This document shows positions 1 through 12,780 of a stretch of DNA of 64,000 bases, piece by piece (positions within the stretch are counted from its first letter, which is position 1; every line of letters starts with the position of its first letter). This DNA comes from Scatophagus argus (lineage: Eukaryota > Chordata > Actinopteri > Scatophagidae), in contig NC_058516.1 in assembly GCF_020382885.2 (NCBI RefSeq), forward strand, positions 7,541,426 through 7,605,425, written 5' to 3'. The notes under the pieces were generated by a model. The model did not search any database. It was not told the origin of the DNA and worked only from the letters and a program-made list of their open reading frames with translations. The translations under genes and the position numbers were made by a program.

Positions 1-129
1 GGGAGACGGCCTTCGTCCCATGGCTCTCATGTCTGGAAGCTCCTCGTACTGCGACTCCATGGCCACTTCATATATACCTGACGAGTGGTTCTCATAGGTG
101 AGGTCTGGGTTCTCGTACACGTTCTCCAT
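1..129 (-). CDS. clic5: clic5-like, first coding exon of the long isoform (partial)
   Basis: Reading leftward from an ATG at 127-129 there are 43 open codons to the window edge. The peptide begins MENVYENPDLTYENHSSGIY and continues with YEV and YEEL motifs, so it is rich in Tyr and acidic residues. The long N-terminal exon of vertebrate CLIC5 (the CLIC5B isoform), placed before the chloride-channel/GST-like fold, has the same Tyr-rich character. CLIC5 also lies next to ENPP4 in human, and enpp4 follows here in divergent orientation. The exon is cut by the window edge, so no donor and no CLIC domain can be seen. The assignment is inferred from neighbourhood and composition rather than clear homology; another tyrosine-rich cytoplasmic protein is possible. 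Confidence 0.5.
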   Translation of the reverse strand, partial: MENVYENPDLTYENHSSGIYEVAMESQYEELPDMRAMGRRPSP

Positions 130-1420
130 TTTGGGTGGAGAGGTCAAGCAGAGGTTGTCCTGAGGTGGTGGAGTGTGTCAAGGCGAGGAGAAGAGTGACT
201 GTGTTGCCAGCGGTGAGTACCTTATCAGAACATTCCTGGGGACTTTGGACAGGGAAGGCAGAAAGGAAATGCCAAGTAAAGACAGCAGTGCTTCTAAAAT
301 ACAACTACAAAGGACATGTTATATTATTGCTTTGTTGGGTGGAGATAAAGTGGCTTCAAAAAGTTAATGATTTATTTGGTTATGAGTACAAAGTGCGTCT
401 TTCAAAGGAGCATCTTCAACATTTTTAACCAGTTACTAAAAACATACCTCCACATTACTTGCTTAAACTTTTTCGCTTGTTTGTTTAATCTAGTGTGCTA
501 AGAACTACCTTCACTGAAAGGATCTGAAACTTGCATGTGTTGCCTGTAAGCTACACAACAGGAGAAGGTCTGAAAACCATTGGGTATGTTGAGCTTCAAC
601 ATCTACAGTTTTAGATTTGGGTCGAATAAGGACTCATCAGTTATGTGTTTGGAAAAATCAAACCTATGGGAAAAAACAATAAGTGAACAGGCATTTGAAA
701 AAGACAAAGTGAAGCTTTACTCAACAGCGTCTTTCATTAGACTAGTCTAAAAAACCAAAGGCTCCCTGGAAGTTAGGCTTTTTTATAGCAGAATTGTAAC
801 AGATTTAACTAATCTAATCTAAGATCACTTACCCTGCTATATCTTATGTGAAGACTGATGTGGTGACTCGTCCTCTAGAGGTCAGCTGTGTTCAAATTTG
901 TTCTTGTATTATCTGCTCTGTTATCTGCTGTTGGAGATAAATCTATTTAAAATTCATGTGAAATCAAATCTAGGTGTAGAAATCAGGAGTGAACATTTCT
1001 TAGGGCTTATCTTATCTGTTATCGGCGAGGCTGTATGAGAAGAGGAACCATCAAAGTATTGCAGACTACATTTGAGATCAGTTTGTTGAATTTCATGTGG
1101 ATGCCTGTCTGGCAAATTTCAATGCAATGCTGCAAAGTAATACTGTGAGGTATTGTGGGTATTGTGAGCTGGTCATGCACTTCCAATTTAAACTTATTAA
1201 CAACAATTTTATGCCATAGATCTATTTGTAAGTTATTTTATGGAAAACCAGAGGTCCAGTTAATCTATTCTAGTAATAATTCAGCTTCTAAAACATTTAA
1301 AGATTTTCTTCTTTTTTTTCAACACACATGTTAATTGATTCACAAAACCACTCATATTTATCCCGCCCCCCGAATCCACTCATTGGCTGCTTGAACTGCC
1401 AATTTAGGTCAGTCAACGGT
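130..1420. other. Intergenic, between divergent clic5-like and enpp4
   Basis: AT-rich sequence without a recognisable gene. The part nearest 130 should hold the 5' UTR and promoter of the clic5-like exon. Short open frames at 135-428 and 173-367 read on the opposite strand and resemble nothing. A CCAAT box in reverse (attggc, about 1382) and a second CCAAT-like string near 1400 lie at the right edge, before the inverted repeat. Confidence 0.5.
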
Positions 1421-1450
1421 GCGGCCACCTTGACGTATCAAGGTGGCCGC
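1421..1450. repeat. Perfect inverted repeat in the enpp4 upstream region
   Basis: A 13-base arm (gcggccaccttga) is followed by cgta and the exact reverse complement of the arm. It sits about 250 bases before the likely enpp4 start region and 25 bases before a consensus CRE. It could be a dimeric transcription-factor site, a cruciform-forming sequence or the footprint of a small element. The two arms are directly visible; the function is not. Confidence 0.75.
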
Positions 1451-1474
1451 TGCAACAGTAGAGACACACAGACT

Positions 1475-1482
1475 TGACGTCA
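1475..1482. promoter_or_regulatory. Consensus cAMP-response element
   Basis: TGACGTCA, the palindromic full CRE bound by CREB/ATF factors, between the inverted repeat at 1421-1450 and the probable first exon of enpp4. Distance and position suit a proximal promoter element of enpp4. It is a short motif, so chance occurrence cannot be excluded. Confidence 0.45.
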
Positions 1483-1699
1483 AAATTAAAGCATGATGTT
1501 GTAAACAAACATATAATGAGTTTTATCTTACTCATAAATTATATGTTGAATTTCTATTTGTATAGTAAAATAAACTTTAAATGACAAAACGGTATTATGC
1601 ATGATTATGCAATATGGGGTTTCAAAGAGGGATTTATTTTGAAATTCCGCCGGAACTTCTAAAAATAATTAGAACGCGCTCGACGATTTCCCGGTATTT

Positions 1700-1807
1700 G
1701 TGTATTTTGAGGAAGTAGAGAAGCGATGTCGTTGCGGACATAGACTGAAAGGAAAAGTTATTTAACAGTACTGCCTGGAGGACCACTGCCTGTCCCTCCT
1801 GTAACAG
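1700..1807 (+). other. enpp4: Probable non-coding first exon of enpp4
   Basis: A CAG|GTAACG donor follows at 1808, and the coding exon at 3070 is preceded by an acceptor (ctggccag) ending at 3068 with only one base between it and the ATG. A 5' UTR exon must therefore exist upstream. This stretch, with purine-rich ETS-like ggaagt strings near 1710, is the best candidate. The left limit is approximate. Confidence 0.4.
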
Positions 1808-3069
1808 GTAACGTTACTAAACAGAGTGTTAGCATTAAAATTAGCAAGCTAACAAATGCTACGCGGAGCGCTAACCAACTCATTTGCCGGTAGTTAAAGC
1901 AAAATTCTGTCTTTTTTAAATTAGCACACGTTTTTTTTTGAGTTGTAAACTATCTTCAGTAATAATTAATGTAATTATTAGTGACATATTTGGGGGTACT
2001 TTTCGTCCAGCGCGAAGACTTCCTGGTTATTTGTATGACATACCCTAAAGATTGTTGTCACATCCTTGTCAGTGAGATGTCAGTTGGATGACATCGCTAG
2101 TTTTGTGCCTGAAGGTTTGTCCAAAGATGTTTTGTAGTTATGATGTGGATGAGACATATTCGGAAACTAACAAGTGGACAGTTTACTGATTTTATTAAAG
2201 CTAAGTGTTCCGGGTTTTGCACTTGAGGAGTGCAGGAGCAGACCACGTGGAGACCACTGTGTGTACAAACAGTCTAATTTGATTTATTTTTTCTCCACTG
2301 CTCCACTTCATCTTGTAGTATTCACAAATTTGATTTTACTTAACTCTGTGAGGTAGTCAAGTCAAAGACTGAAGTCTTAAAGGCTAATAAATGTAATCAA
2401 ATTCAAAAGAGAGGGAGGAGGAGGAGAAAGAATTAGTGTCTCTGTTTTCTAGTTGTTATCCATGGTGTGTTTGTAGTCTGTTTCCACATGTCTTTGAGAT
2501 CTTGGCTTGTGATCTTTGCTTTAGTTCACTCTCTCAGCTCAGAAAGTAAATATGAAAATTAGAGGTGCTAGAAGCATGGAGAGTGTTTGAACTGTGGGTG
2601 TATGTGTGAAAGTTAAACTAATTGTTTGGGAATTTCTAGTTCTGAAGGATTTGGTTGCTCCATGAAAGTTGTTTTTTAATCCTCCATGGAGGAGAAATCT
2701 TTCCGAACCTTTCCGTGACTGCACAAATTAGCCGTTTTAACTTTCACTTTCTGCAAAGCAAAAGTGAATGATTCAAGAATATTTTTTTGCACTGAGACAG
2801 CGGCTTCTAGTTGCTTGGCTTAACGACTAGTTAATGTGGCTTCCTGACCAACCAGGCTCTAGTTCTCAGTTCCTTTTGTGTGTGTTTTTTCTAGCTTTCC
2901 ACTGAGGCTCATAGTTTGGTCTCTTGCCAAATGGTTTTCAACCAACGTGAAGTTGAAACTGCACCGTTCAGCGTTTCAGTTGCCTTAGCAGAGCCTCATA
3001 GAGATGCTATAATGGCAGTCCAGTCATATTTGATTGTAAATAACCAATTCTCTTTCATAACTGGCCAGG

Positions 3070-6000
3070 ATGTTGCTGAGAATACTGCTGGGCTTCCTGT
3101 GTGGTGTTAGCGCTTTGGCCACAGAAAACCACACGGCTCAGGAAGGTCCTCCGCCTCTGCTGCTGGTGTCGTTTGATGGCTTCCGAGCGGACTACCTGCA
3201 GAGGTTTCCCATGCCAAACCTGAAACTTCTGTACAGCCAGGGGGTCCTGGTGGACCAGCTCACCAACGTCTTTGTTACCAAGACGTTTCCCAACCATTAT
3301 AGCCTGGTAACCATGGTGTTTGTGCTTTTTGTGCTGTGAAATCGCTGTGATCTATCAGATAACAGCTTTACAGGAAAACAGTTCATTTCAGCTGTTGATC
3401 TGATGTAAACAGACTTGCATATGTGGGAAATCAGACAATCAAGTAAAGACTGCATAAACTGCATTGGGCCAATGGCATTTTAATCCAAGTGAAGTCTCAT
3501 AAGATAATAGTGAATTATTATGATCATCCAAATAAAACTTGTCATTGTTCTTCCTTTGCAGGTCACAGGGCTGTACGCTGAGTCTCACGGTATCCTGGCC
3601 AGTTTTATGTACGACCCTGTCAGCCACAAGCACTTCAGCCCCAGCAATGACAGTGACCCGATGTGGTGGAGCAACGCAGAGCCCCTCTGGCTCACGGCGC
3701 TGGACTCTGGGTACAAGACGGCGGCCGTAATGTGGCCTGGCTCCGATGTGACCATCAGAAACCGCACAGCAACACACTTCCTTCCATATAACTCTAATGT
3801 GACATTCCAGCAACGACTGGAGAAAGTGATCAACTGGATCCTGGGAGATGAAAAGGTAGAAAGGGCTAGCAAATCTACTGTTATGTGTTAAGATACTGAC
3901 ATGTATTTCCACTCCTTTTTGTGTCCCATCAAATTTCTTCCAAAGTTTCCTTTTCCATTTTGCTCTTGCTGTTCTACAACTATGCTGATGTTATTTTAGA
4001 GCTGCATTGTTGCCATCATCTGATATTCTGTTACACACAACACATTCCACTAGGAGAAAGGAGTAATGTTTGCAGCTCTCTACTGGGAGGAGCCAGACCG
4101 GTCAGGTCACTTGTATGGCCCTGACAACGCCACAGCAATGGGCAAAGCACTGAAAGAGGTACAGTAATTAATTTATGCTTAAACCTCAGAGTAGCTCACT
4201 TGATCCTTTGAATGGCCACTTAAGACTGCCTCCAAAATGCCCAACTTAACAGAAAAAATATACAGATTTTCAGCCTGGTACAACATGTGTACCAGGTTTA
4301 TGAACCTGTCTGTGATGTTACGGAGACTACATCCATGTTTTATACATTCTCAGGTTTTATGACTAAATGCCTGCTTAGCAAATGACACTTCTCTGATGCC
4401 CACCAGGGTTAAGGTGGTCACCACATTAGTTTAGATTGTCAGCATACTAACAGTTGCTAATTAGCACTAAAACAAAGTACAGCTAAAGGCAACTGAGGAA
4501 TAAGAATGAGCCTTGTGTAAATAATAAATAAAATCTAAAAAAAAAAAAAAAAAAATCCTCACTCATTCATTTACACAAACTACATGAGAAACACGAGAGA
4601 AGAGTAGAAGAACCTGTCAGAAAAGATTCACGTAAGTGTGAGGCAAAAACGTCACTGATAAGGATGCAAAAAATATGGAAATTTACTGTAGAAATGGCAT
4701 AAACCTGGCACAGCGCAGCCGCCCAGCACACTTGACTGTTAATCACATTTGCACAGAACTCCTTTCACACCAGCTTTTTGATGGCTGTGTCTCTGTGTGA
4801 GCAGGTTGATGACAACATTGGCCTGCTGATGTCAGAGCTGAAGCGGACCGGCCTCTTTGGTCGCATCAACGTCTTGGTAACCAGTGACCACGGCATGGCT
4901 CAGTGCTCGGCCGAGCGCCTCATACGCCTCGATGACTGCCTCCACCCTGACAACTACACGCTGGTTGACCTCTCACCTGTCGCTGCCCTCATCCCACAGA
5001 CAGGTAACCACGTTCACATCAGCCAACATGAGATTAAAGAGTTTGCATACGAACTAAACCACATCAAAACATGACACTCTGTCTCCATGTTTATCTAATC
5101 CTCCTTTTATTGACATTTCCTTAGAGTTATTAATGACAAATGCGTATGTGAACTTCTGGATCATTCTCTAGCTGCATTTTTGGGTCATTGCTTGTACAAA
5201 TGCCGGTTGTGCATGTGATTTGCAGACCCAGAGACCATCTACGCCCTGCTGAATAAGTGCCACGCCCACATGACAGCGTATTTGAAAAAGGCCATCCCTG
5301 ATAGGCTGCACTACAGGAACAACAAACTTATCCAGCAAATCATACTGATTGCAGACGAGGGCTGGACCATAGTGCAGCGAGGGGACAAGCTGCCGAGATG
5401 TACGCCAGCTTAATTGTTTTCTCAGACCTTTGCTCACCTGCAAAGTCAATAATGGCCTCCTCCCACCATGCTTTTTTGTCCTCTTCCCTCCCTCAGTGGG
5501 CGATCATGGCTACGACAACTCCTTGTCCAGCATGCATCCCTTCCTGGCAGCGACCGGGCCCAGCTTCCGTCAGGGTTATCGAACCAGCGTTTTACAGAGC
5601 GTGGACATTTATCCGCTTATGTGCTACCTGCTGTCGGTGCCCGCGCGGCCCAACAACGGCACCCTGACCAAGGCTCGGTGCCTGCTGGCTGCTGAGACCT
5701 GCTGGGATGTGCCCCTGATGATCGGCCTTGTAGTGGGCGTCCTACTTGTGCTCACTACTATCACTGGTAAGTTTTAATGATTGCAACAGCATGTTAATAT
5801 ACATAATGTCCCGGAGAGTAGAATATAGAGGATCAACACCTGAGGGACCTCACAAATAGGAGAAACAGCGAGAGGATGAGGAGGAGTTATCTCCAACCAC
5901 AACAGAGATCAACTGTGTCGAAGGCCGAGCTGAGAACAAGCAGAATTGAAAGAGGATGTCATTGGTGATGTTGGCCTAAGTAGTCTTGGTGCAAAAGCTT

Positions 6001-6347
6001 TGGTTGTTGTTCACAAAAGAAATCAATTCTTTTTCTTACATTTTGGGTAAAAATAACACCTTAAAGATGGGTCAAACGTGAAACAGGGATCCAGAGAGAG
6101 GATAAAATGTGACATGTTCAATATTGGTGGGGAAAATGAATAAAAAGTTCTCATTCTGATCTGTCAGATTTCTGCTAAATCTCTGAAGTGTCCGTGTAAA
6201 GGCAATGTATGTGTCAACAAACTAACAGGACTTGTCTTTCCCTCAGTTCTTTTCAGGTTTCTGAGCTCCCGCCGCTCGTCAGGCCCCCGGCCCTTCCAGA
6301 GGCTTCAGGTTGACGACTACGACGACGACGACCCCCTGTTGGAGTAA
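3070..6347 (+). CDS. enpp4: Ectonucleotide pyrophosphatase/phosphodiesterase 4
   Basis: Coding exons 3070-3306, 3562-3855, 4054-4158, 4805-5003, 5226-5399, 5497-5766 and 6247-6347 join in phase to 459 residues (human ENPP4 is 453). ENPP4 is a type I membrane ectoenzyme that cleaves diadenosine polyphosphates such as Ap3A. Visible parts: signal peptide 1-17; metal ligand Asp36 in VSFDGFRAD; nucleophile Thr72 in TKTFPNHY; Asp192 and His196 in EEPDRSGH; Asp240-His241 in TSDHGM; His340 in LGDHGYD; a membrane helix at about 406-430; and a short tail ending in an acidic run and DDPLLE. The tail (PRPF.RLQ...DDDDPL) separates ENPP4 from ENPP5. Exon 5226-5399 ends at an unusual T|GTACGC donor, chosen because it restores the conserved Leu-Gly-Asp-His. 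All catalytic residues are present. Confidence 0.95.
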
Positions 6348-9300
6348 ACCAGTCATAGCCTGTCAGCACACACTAATCCGTGTCCCCTGTTTGTGCTCCA
6401 ATAGGTACTTGACATATTGCACTTTACTCACTGGGGCCGTTGTCCTCAACATGACACGTGTGTGTGCTGTATGTATATACATGCAGTGGAAAGATGTGTT
6501 GTTTTGAAAGCCTTCAGGCCTGCTGGCATCTGCAGTGGAGTTGTGCACTGGTGTAAAAACAGGCGTATGATATGATCGCTGTCACTGACTCTCCATGTTG
6601 TTGCTGTTGTTCAAAGTCTTACTACGATAGACTTGAAAATGTGACAATAAGCCAGTGGTGTTTTATTGTGGAATGTAATTTGTTTTAATGTTGAGTCTTT
6701 CGGGAGCAGGATGATGACATTTTTTTAAGTTACTGATTTAAGAGATTGATATTTTTCTGCTGGAACTGGGTAGAACAATGTATTTTGTGTGTGGGGGGGG
6801 GGTGTTTGTGTACTTGTAGTGTTACTTTTCGTCAGCAGGGGGAGCCAGTCGCTCATTTTAGATTATAATGTAAGATCTTGTGATTCGTGGAGTGGAAAGC
6901 TTGAGAGCCTGTGTGCACTGTTAATGAGTTGGTTTATTCGTTCCGCTGATACCTACCTACAGCTTACAGTGTCTGTTTGACTGATAGAGAGACGATAAGA
7001 GAAGGTAGAACGTTGACTGTTGGACACACACAACACATTGTAAGTTATTATGTAAGTTCTTAATCAGTTGCTCAGAACGCTGCTTTGTCACTTAATGACA
7101 GCCAGCCCGGTGATATTTTCCTGTCCCTAACACGCCTGACCCATAACCAATGACTTACGAATACAAATCCATTATTTTTCCTTTAAAAGAAAACAGGAGT
7201 TACAGGATTGTGAAACTCTGATATAAATCCTACCAAAGACTATTATTAAAATGCACAACAGTTGCTCCAAAGAGACCACATAAGCATCTGAAAAAAGATA
7301 TGTATTGTATAGCAAAATATTATTTATTAACATCAGGTAGAACACACTGGATTTTTAAAAAATGATTGGTGAGTTGAAGCTCGACAAAATGTTTTAGGAG
7401 AAAGTTTCATATTTATGTGACGCTTACTATGAATAAATCCCATGAAGAGACCAAAGCCAACCTCGGATAAATGTAAGTTTTGCCTGTGTATCAAAACCTG
7501 ATACATCTATTTTTTTGATAATGTAGAGCTTCGTTGTTGGCCAAAAACTGTTAAAAACACCATCTGTTATAAATACTCATCCGCGGCTGAAAGTAGTCCT
7601 AAATACCCCTGTTCTCTCCTGTGTGAGAAATGTCTTCTAATGTCTTCTGAACCCCTTTTTTTTTTTTTTTAATTTACATCTGTAGGAACTGGTGCCAGCT
7701 GCAGGGTTGTGTTGTAGAAAAGTATTGAGGGACAGATTAAGATCTTGTCAGGTTTGGCCTTTTCATGGGATTTTTTTTCTTGACAATAACAAAACTGTAG
7801 AGTACTTTAATGCAGTGCGTCTTGCATGCGTCTCTGATCAAGTATCTGCATGTTCACACATTTAAATGTGTGTTTAAGCACACTCCTTGCTACTGAACCA
7901 AGCAAAGAGGAGAAATTCCACTTTGTCTTCCTCTTGACGTGTTCTGTTCTTTATTCTGCGTAGAGCATTTGTTTGGATGTCAGTATCCAGCATTGCTTGT
8001 GATGCCTTGATATAATCACTGTTAACAAATGAGATTACATGGATAACTCACTCTGGTAGTTTTGTCTTTTCCGGCTCTGGTAAGTTTCCCCCTTCTTGAA
8101 GAGTATAAACATTTCAGATAACAGTGGGCTTTTTCCCCCATCTTCTTACTCTGTGTATTATAATCTAAAACAATCTAAAGCAGTGTAAACAGGCCAGTAG
8201 TATTGCATGAAATGCAGGATGCAAGTCTGAAGACAGTGGTCTCATATCTACGGTGTCATATTTGTGTTGTGATGTTTAAATACTCCCTGTAAGCTGCATC
8301 TTTGCACTGTGTTACTGTTTCCAGACAAGTGTAAACTGTTACTATGCAAATCCTGCTTGGCTTGTAGAGAGGTACCCGTGGTTTAATATAATTTTTAATC
8401 CAAATGAAGTTGATTTGAAAATCAGACATTTTGCGTTGTGATTCAAAAGACTGTAAAAACCATTCACATCACATGGAAAGGAGAAGCGACACACATTTGG
8501 AAAAATTAATTTATGTTCCCTTATATTTTTTTTTTCTCCATCGCAGTCACAACATTACAATGTAATAAAATGGTAAATATATAAAATCAAACTCAATACT
8601 GACGCATATACATTTCTGTATTGTGTTCAAAACCAAATAAACTACATGTTTTTATTTAGATCTGTTTTACATAGTTTAAAATCTCTCATAATTTCTATGT
8701 AGTCATCTGTATTATTGTAAATCTTTGTCTCTTCACAGATAAATAGACTTTATTTTAAGGAGGTATTGTAACAAAAATAACACATTTCCTAACGCTGGCC
8801 AACTGGAGCCATTGAAAATATCATTCAACTCTTCCCCAGAATGCTTTTACACTATTGTTAGACACAAAATACACAGACAAACAAGAGATACACAATGTGT
8901 CGTCTCATTTCTCTCCTGGTTTGTTTGCGGTTGGTCAGAAACATTCGGTGTGGATTTGGGAATCCTCCAGCGATCAGAAGATTCCTGAATGGTGTGTTTT
9001 TATGAGCTGGCGCAGGAGCGGTTTGAACACGGTTGATGACGGCAGCCATCATTTCTACAGTGAAGCTGGGAGACATTAACCAGACAGCCAGACAGCTAAT
9101 TTGTTTTGTCCCTATGTGAACATTTTATTGCAGCTGCACACTGCAAATATCACCATCCGATCAACTTATTTAATCACATCCAGTCAAAAAATCCTCAAAA
9201 ATATGACCCCTAAAAACTTTTTTCTTAAAACTTTGGCTCCTGTTAAAGAGCAGAAAATCACATTCTCTCCCTTTTCTATTGGTATCAAACCATGCAGGTT

Positions 9301-9406
9301 TACTTTTAATTGCCTAAATTTTGAGGTATTTGTCTCCAATTTCTGCCTCCACCCCAAGACGGCATAAAAAACACCAGCTTGTTTCAAACAATTGATTATT
9401 CCAGTT

Positions 9407-9590
9407 ATTGCCGAGCACTGGATGAGAAGATTAAGACCACTCTGATATTTGCATATTAAATATGAAGATTCTTGCAGGAGGCAGTTAGCTTAGCATGGGA
9501 TAATGACTGGAAGCAGGGGGAAACGGCTAGTACAGCACTGTCTGAAGGTAAAAAAAAAAAGAAAGAAAAGAAAATCTGCCTACAGGTGAC
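9407..9590. repeat. Fragment of a dispersed percomorph-type repeat
   Basis: Contains the string ttagcttagcatgg, then aatgactggaagcaggggga and ggctag, preceded by 'tgagaagattaagaccactc' and 'aaatatgaag'. As far as I remember this is a short non-autonomous repeat common in spiny-rayed fish introns and UTRs. An opposite-orientation fragment lies 100 bases downstream (9697-9763). Confidence 0.6.
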
Positions 9591-9696
9591 TTTTTTCTTT
9601 TCGATCTGGAATCCTTGAGGGTATAAGGGTATATCGGGGATGCATTTCCACTCTTAGACTCTTAAAATGATGGACAGTAATTCCAGTCTTTGTGTT

Positions 9697-9763
9697 AAGC
9701 TATTGCTAAGCTAATGCTGACTCCAACTTCATATTTAGCCCAGACATGAGAGTGGTGAAAATC
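9697..9763. repeat. Second, inverted fragment of the dispersed repeat
   Basis: Shows gctaagctaatgctgactcc, then 'cttcatatttagc' and 'agacatgagagtggtg', the reverse complement order of the 9407-9590 copy. The two fragments could pair in a transcript. Confidence 0.55.
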
Positions 9764-12651
9764 CTTGAGTGCGGATAACATTTATATTTTAACATTTAAC
9801 ATTTATAACATAACATTTTTTGCTTGTGGTGATGGTCATTCTCTGCAGAACAAGTTAAAATCTATTATTTGTGTTCATCAGGAATGTGAGGGACAAATAG
9901 CTTGTCTCATTGTTAAACAAAGTTGTCAGTGGCTGTCTGGCAGATCTCTTCCAGAAGCTTCATCCTGCCTACAGATCTAACATCAGTGTGCTTATACTCA
10001 AGACAACACGATGGCACAGACTCCTACGAAAACACAGATTCCAGTTAAGCCGTATTTTTCTTCTCTCGTCTTACATTCTGGATATTTATAAAGAACATTT
10101 ACTATCAGTAACATCTGAAGGAGCCATCTAAGCAAACTCATCAAACATAGATCCAACTGAGGAGGATTACCAGAGAAAGGTATTTACAATCAAAATGCCA
10201 ACCACGAGAAAATAAAAAGTACTTTTGCACATCAAAATCTCTAGAGCTACTTTTTTTTCCAAGCTGAAGAACACAGTAGAAAAGCATGACCTCCAACAAA
10301 ATAAAAGCTCATGGTACATCTTATAGATACATCCACATTAAGGTTTAGTTTGACCCTGCCCTGTGCTTATAGTACCCACACCTGAGTCAAACCGCTGAAA
10401 TCCTTCCTACTCGTTTCCATGGTTGAATTTGAGTGTTCGTGCCAAAACAGCCAAACCTCTTCGAGGTTCAAAAACAAAAGGATTTCAGTTGTCGTTGGAC
10501 TCAGATCTGGTAGAAACTGGTCTGAGATCAGAAACAGCTTTGCGTCTGGCCTCGAGTTCTACAAAACCATGATGAGTAATGATAATTTCACAGCTCTGGA
10601 CCAAGCAAGTAAAACTTTGGCTAAAAAAAGCATATGAAGCATTACTGACACATACGGTAGTTTACACTCTCACATACACATGCTCACGCACGCACGCATG
10701 CACACGCACACGCACACACACAGCCTAACAACAGGCCTCATATGCTTTGCAGACCCTGATAGTGGAACATTTATGTGTTTATCCAAAGAACCAAAAAATA
10801 AACGTTCTGCTTTTACACATTCCTCAGTCAGGAGGTTGCATCTATCCTGATTATTCCCAAAGTAAAGGTACATTATGCTGTTTCCCCCTCCCCACCTCCC
10901 GACCAATTTTAACCAATCAGCATACATGCTTTATGGAGAAAACTTGTAAATTAACTCCACAGAAATGATATGCAGGATTACAGATTTATCATAAACAAAT
11001 GCAAAAAGTTTTCAAAAAAATGTAAACAAAATGGTTTATCACATTTGCATTGTTGCACATAAGCACTCTCTTCGCCTCCTCTTTGTAAAGAAAGAAGAAA
11101 AGGCAAAAAAAAAAAAAAGAAGGACAAGCAATACGTGAGAACAGTGACGTGGTATTTTTGTAAAGGTTATCCAAGCCCAGAACCTTTCTGTGTGTAACCT
11201 TGCATAGCTGTGAATGTGTAGCCATACAATAACTGACTGGATTTTACATCCCCATAGAGTGGGCCTGACTAAGGCTCTGGGTTTTTGTGTGAAGGAAGAA
11301 ACCTTTCATTTGTAGCATGCAGACTCAACTATTGCATGTGAATCTGTGAATTCTATATTACTGGGTGATATGAAGGATTGTCTGAATTAAAAACCAAATG
11401 CCAATGGTGAGAAAAGTGTGATACCTGCAGTTGGATAATGGGGCTACAGCTGAGTCTGAATGCTACACATGAATACTTCCATACAAAGAAGGAAATGTTT
11501 TTTTTTTGTTTGTTTGTTTGTTTTTTTGTGGGTTTTTTTTTTTTTTTTTTTTTTTTTTGGTTTTGTCAGACCTGATTTGGATGTGTTAAACCTGATCTGG
11601 AGCTCTGGGGGTGCAAAGGGGCCGTGGTTTGGGTCAGAAAGTCAGAGGTCAATGCTAGGAAAAAGCTAGTGGGACGGCTGCTCTGGGGCAACGTAAAAGT
11701 CCCTTTAACAACCCATAAGCACATACGAAGCTGTGACTCTTCAAACCTTTAAGCCTCCGCATCAGTACCCACTTATTTTCCTAGGAGCACATGTGCCCTC
11801 GAATCTAGAACATTCATGCAAGAAAATTCACAAGCACAATCAGTGAAACTAACAGAAACTGTATGACTGCGTTCTCTAAATGTTACATACTCGTTTTTTT
11901 GGACAACGTACTAACACAGTATGCCGTTCTCCTTTGACTTCTGTGCTCTGACACACTCAACCCATCCAGATAAGAGTGTACCAAAAATTAGCACCACCCT
12001 CCTATAGCTCATGTTCTGTTGTTGTTGTTGTTTTGGCCAGAGCCATGACTTGGATATCTTAGAAAAATTCCACCTGCACTCTTCTCATGCGGATAAGGCA
12101 TTGTAGCTTTAATTTGTCACTCAGTTTCAGAGACAGAAGGTGTTGCTGTTTTTATGTACACTCTCCACTTGAGGAAACCCAGATTGACTGAATCACATAA
12201 TTCAGGCAATCTGAATGTGATACACTCTAAACATATTTGGCTAAAATTCTTCATACCACTGTAACCACAACTGTACAAAAACAATCCAGCTTTACTCAAT
12301 AGCACCATATGAACATTGTTCCCAAATTATAAAGGGGTAAGGGATTATTGGACATTAGTGTGTGTGTGAGAGAGAGAGAGAGTGTGTGTGTTCAAGTGGT
12401 GAGGTAGGGATGCATCCCATTGTTACACTACTTTTTCACTGCATGTCTGCATGTGTCTAGCATATCTCCCTGCATTGGAGGAAAACCTTGTGTGTGATTG
12501 TGTGTGTGTGTGTATGTGTGTTGCGTGTACACTAAGCACATCTCCTTGCATCGGAGACTTGCATAGCTTCTGCTAGGACAGGAAGAGCAGTTGTCCGTTT
12601 GGACGGAGCCTTTGGCACAGCCTTGGCCGATAACTGAAGGCAGTACTCAAG

Positions 12652-12780
12652 TTGCACCATAGAATTCAAAGAGACAATCTGCCCTTATTGCACCATTAAG
12701 TACATGTGTGTTTCATATTTGCACCATGTGAAGTGGGATTAGCAGCCAATTGACTCTGTAGCTCAAGTGTGTTGCACCAT
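12652..12780. repeat. Four copies of the word TTGCACCAT
   Basis: TTGCACCAT occurs at 12652, 12688, 12719 and 12772, with a fifth partial (ttgcacct) near 12811. The flanks are not alike, so this is not a simple tandem duplication. If this stretch is the xkr6 3' UTR (minus strand), the words read ATGGTGCAA in the transcript. Confidence 0.45.

Noticed and set aside
8855..9387. Short frames on both strands between enpp4 and xkr6
   Set aside because: AT-rich, overlapping on opposite strands and next to a dispersed repeat; no similarity to known proteins.
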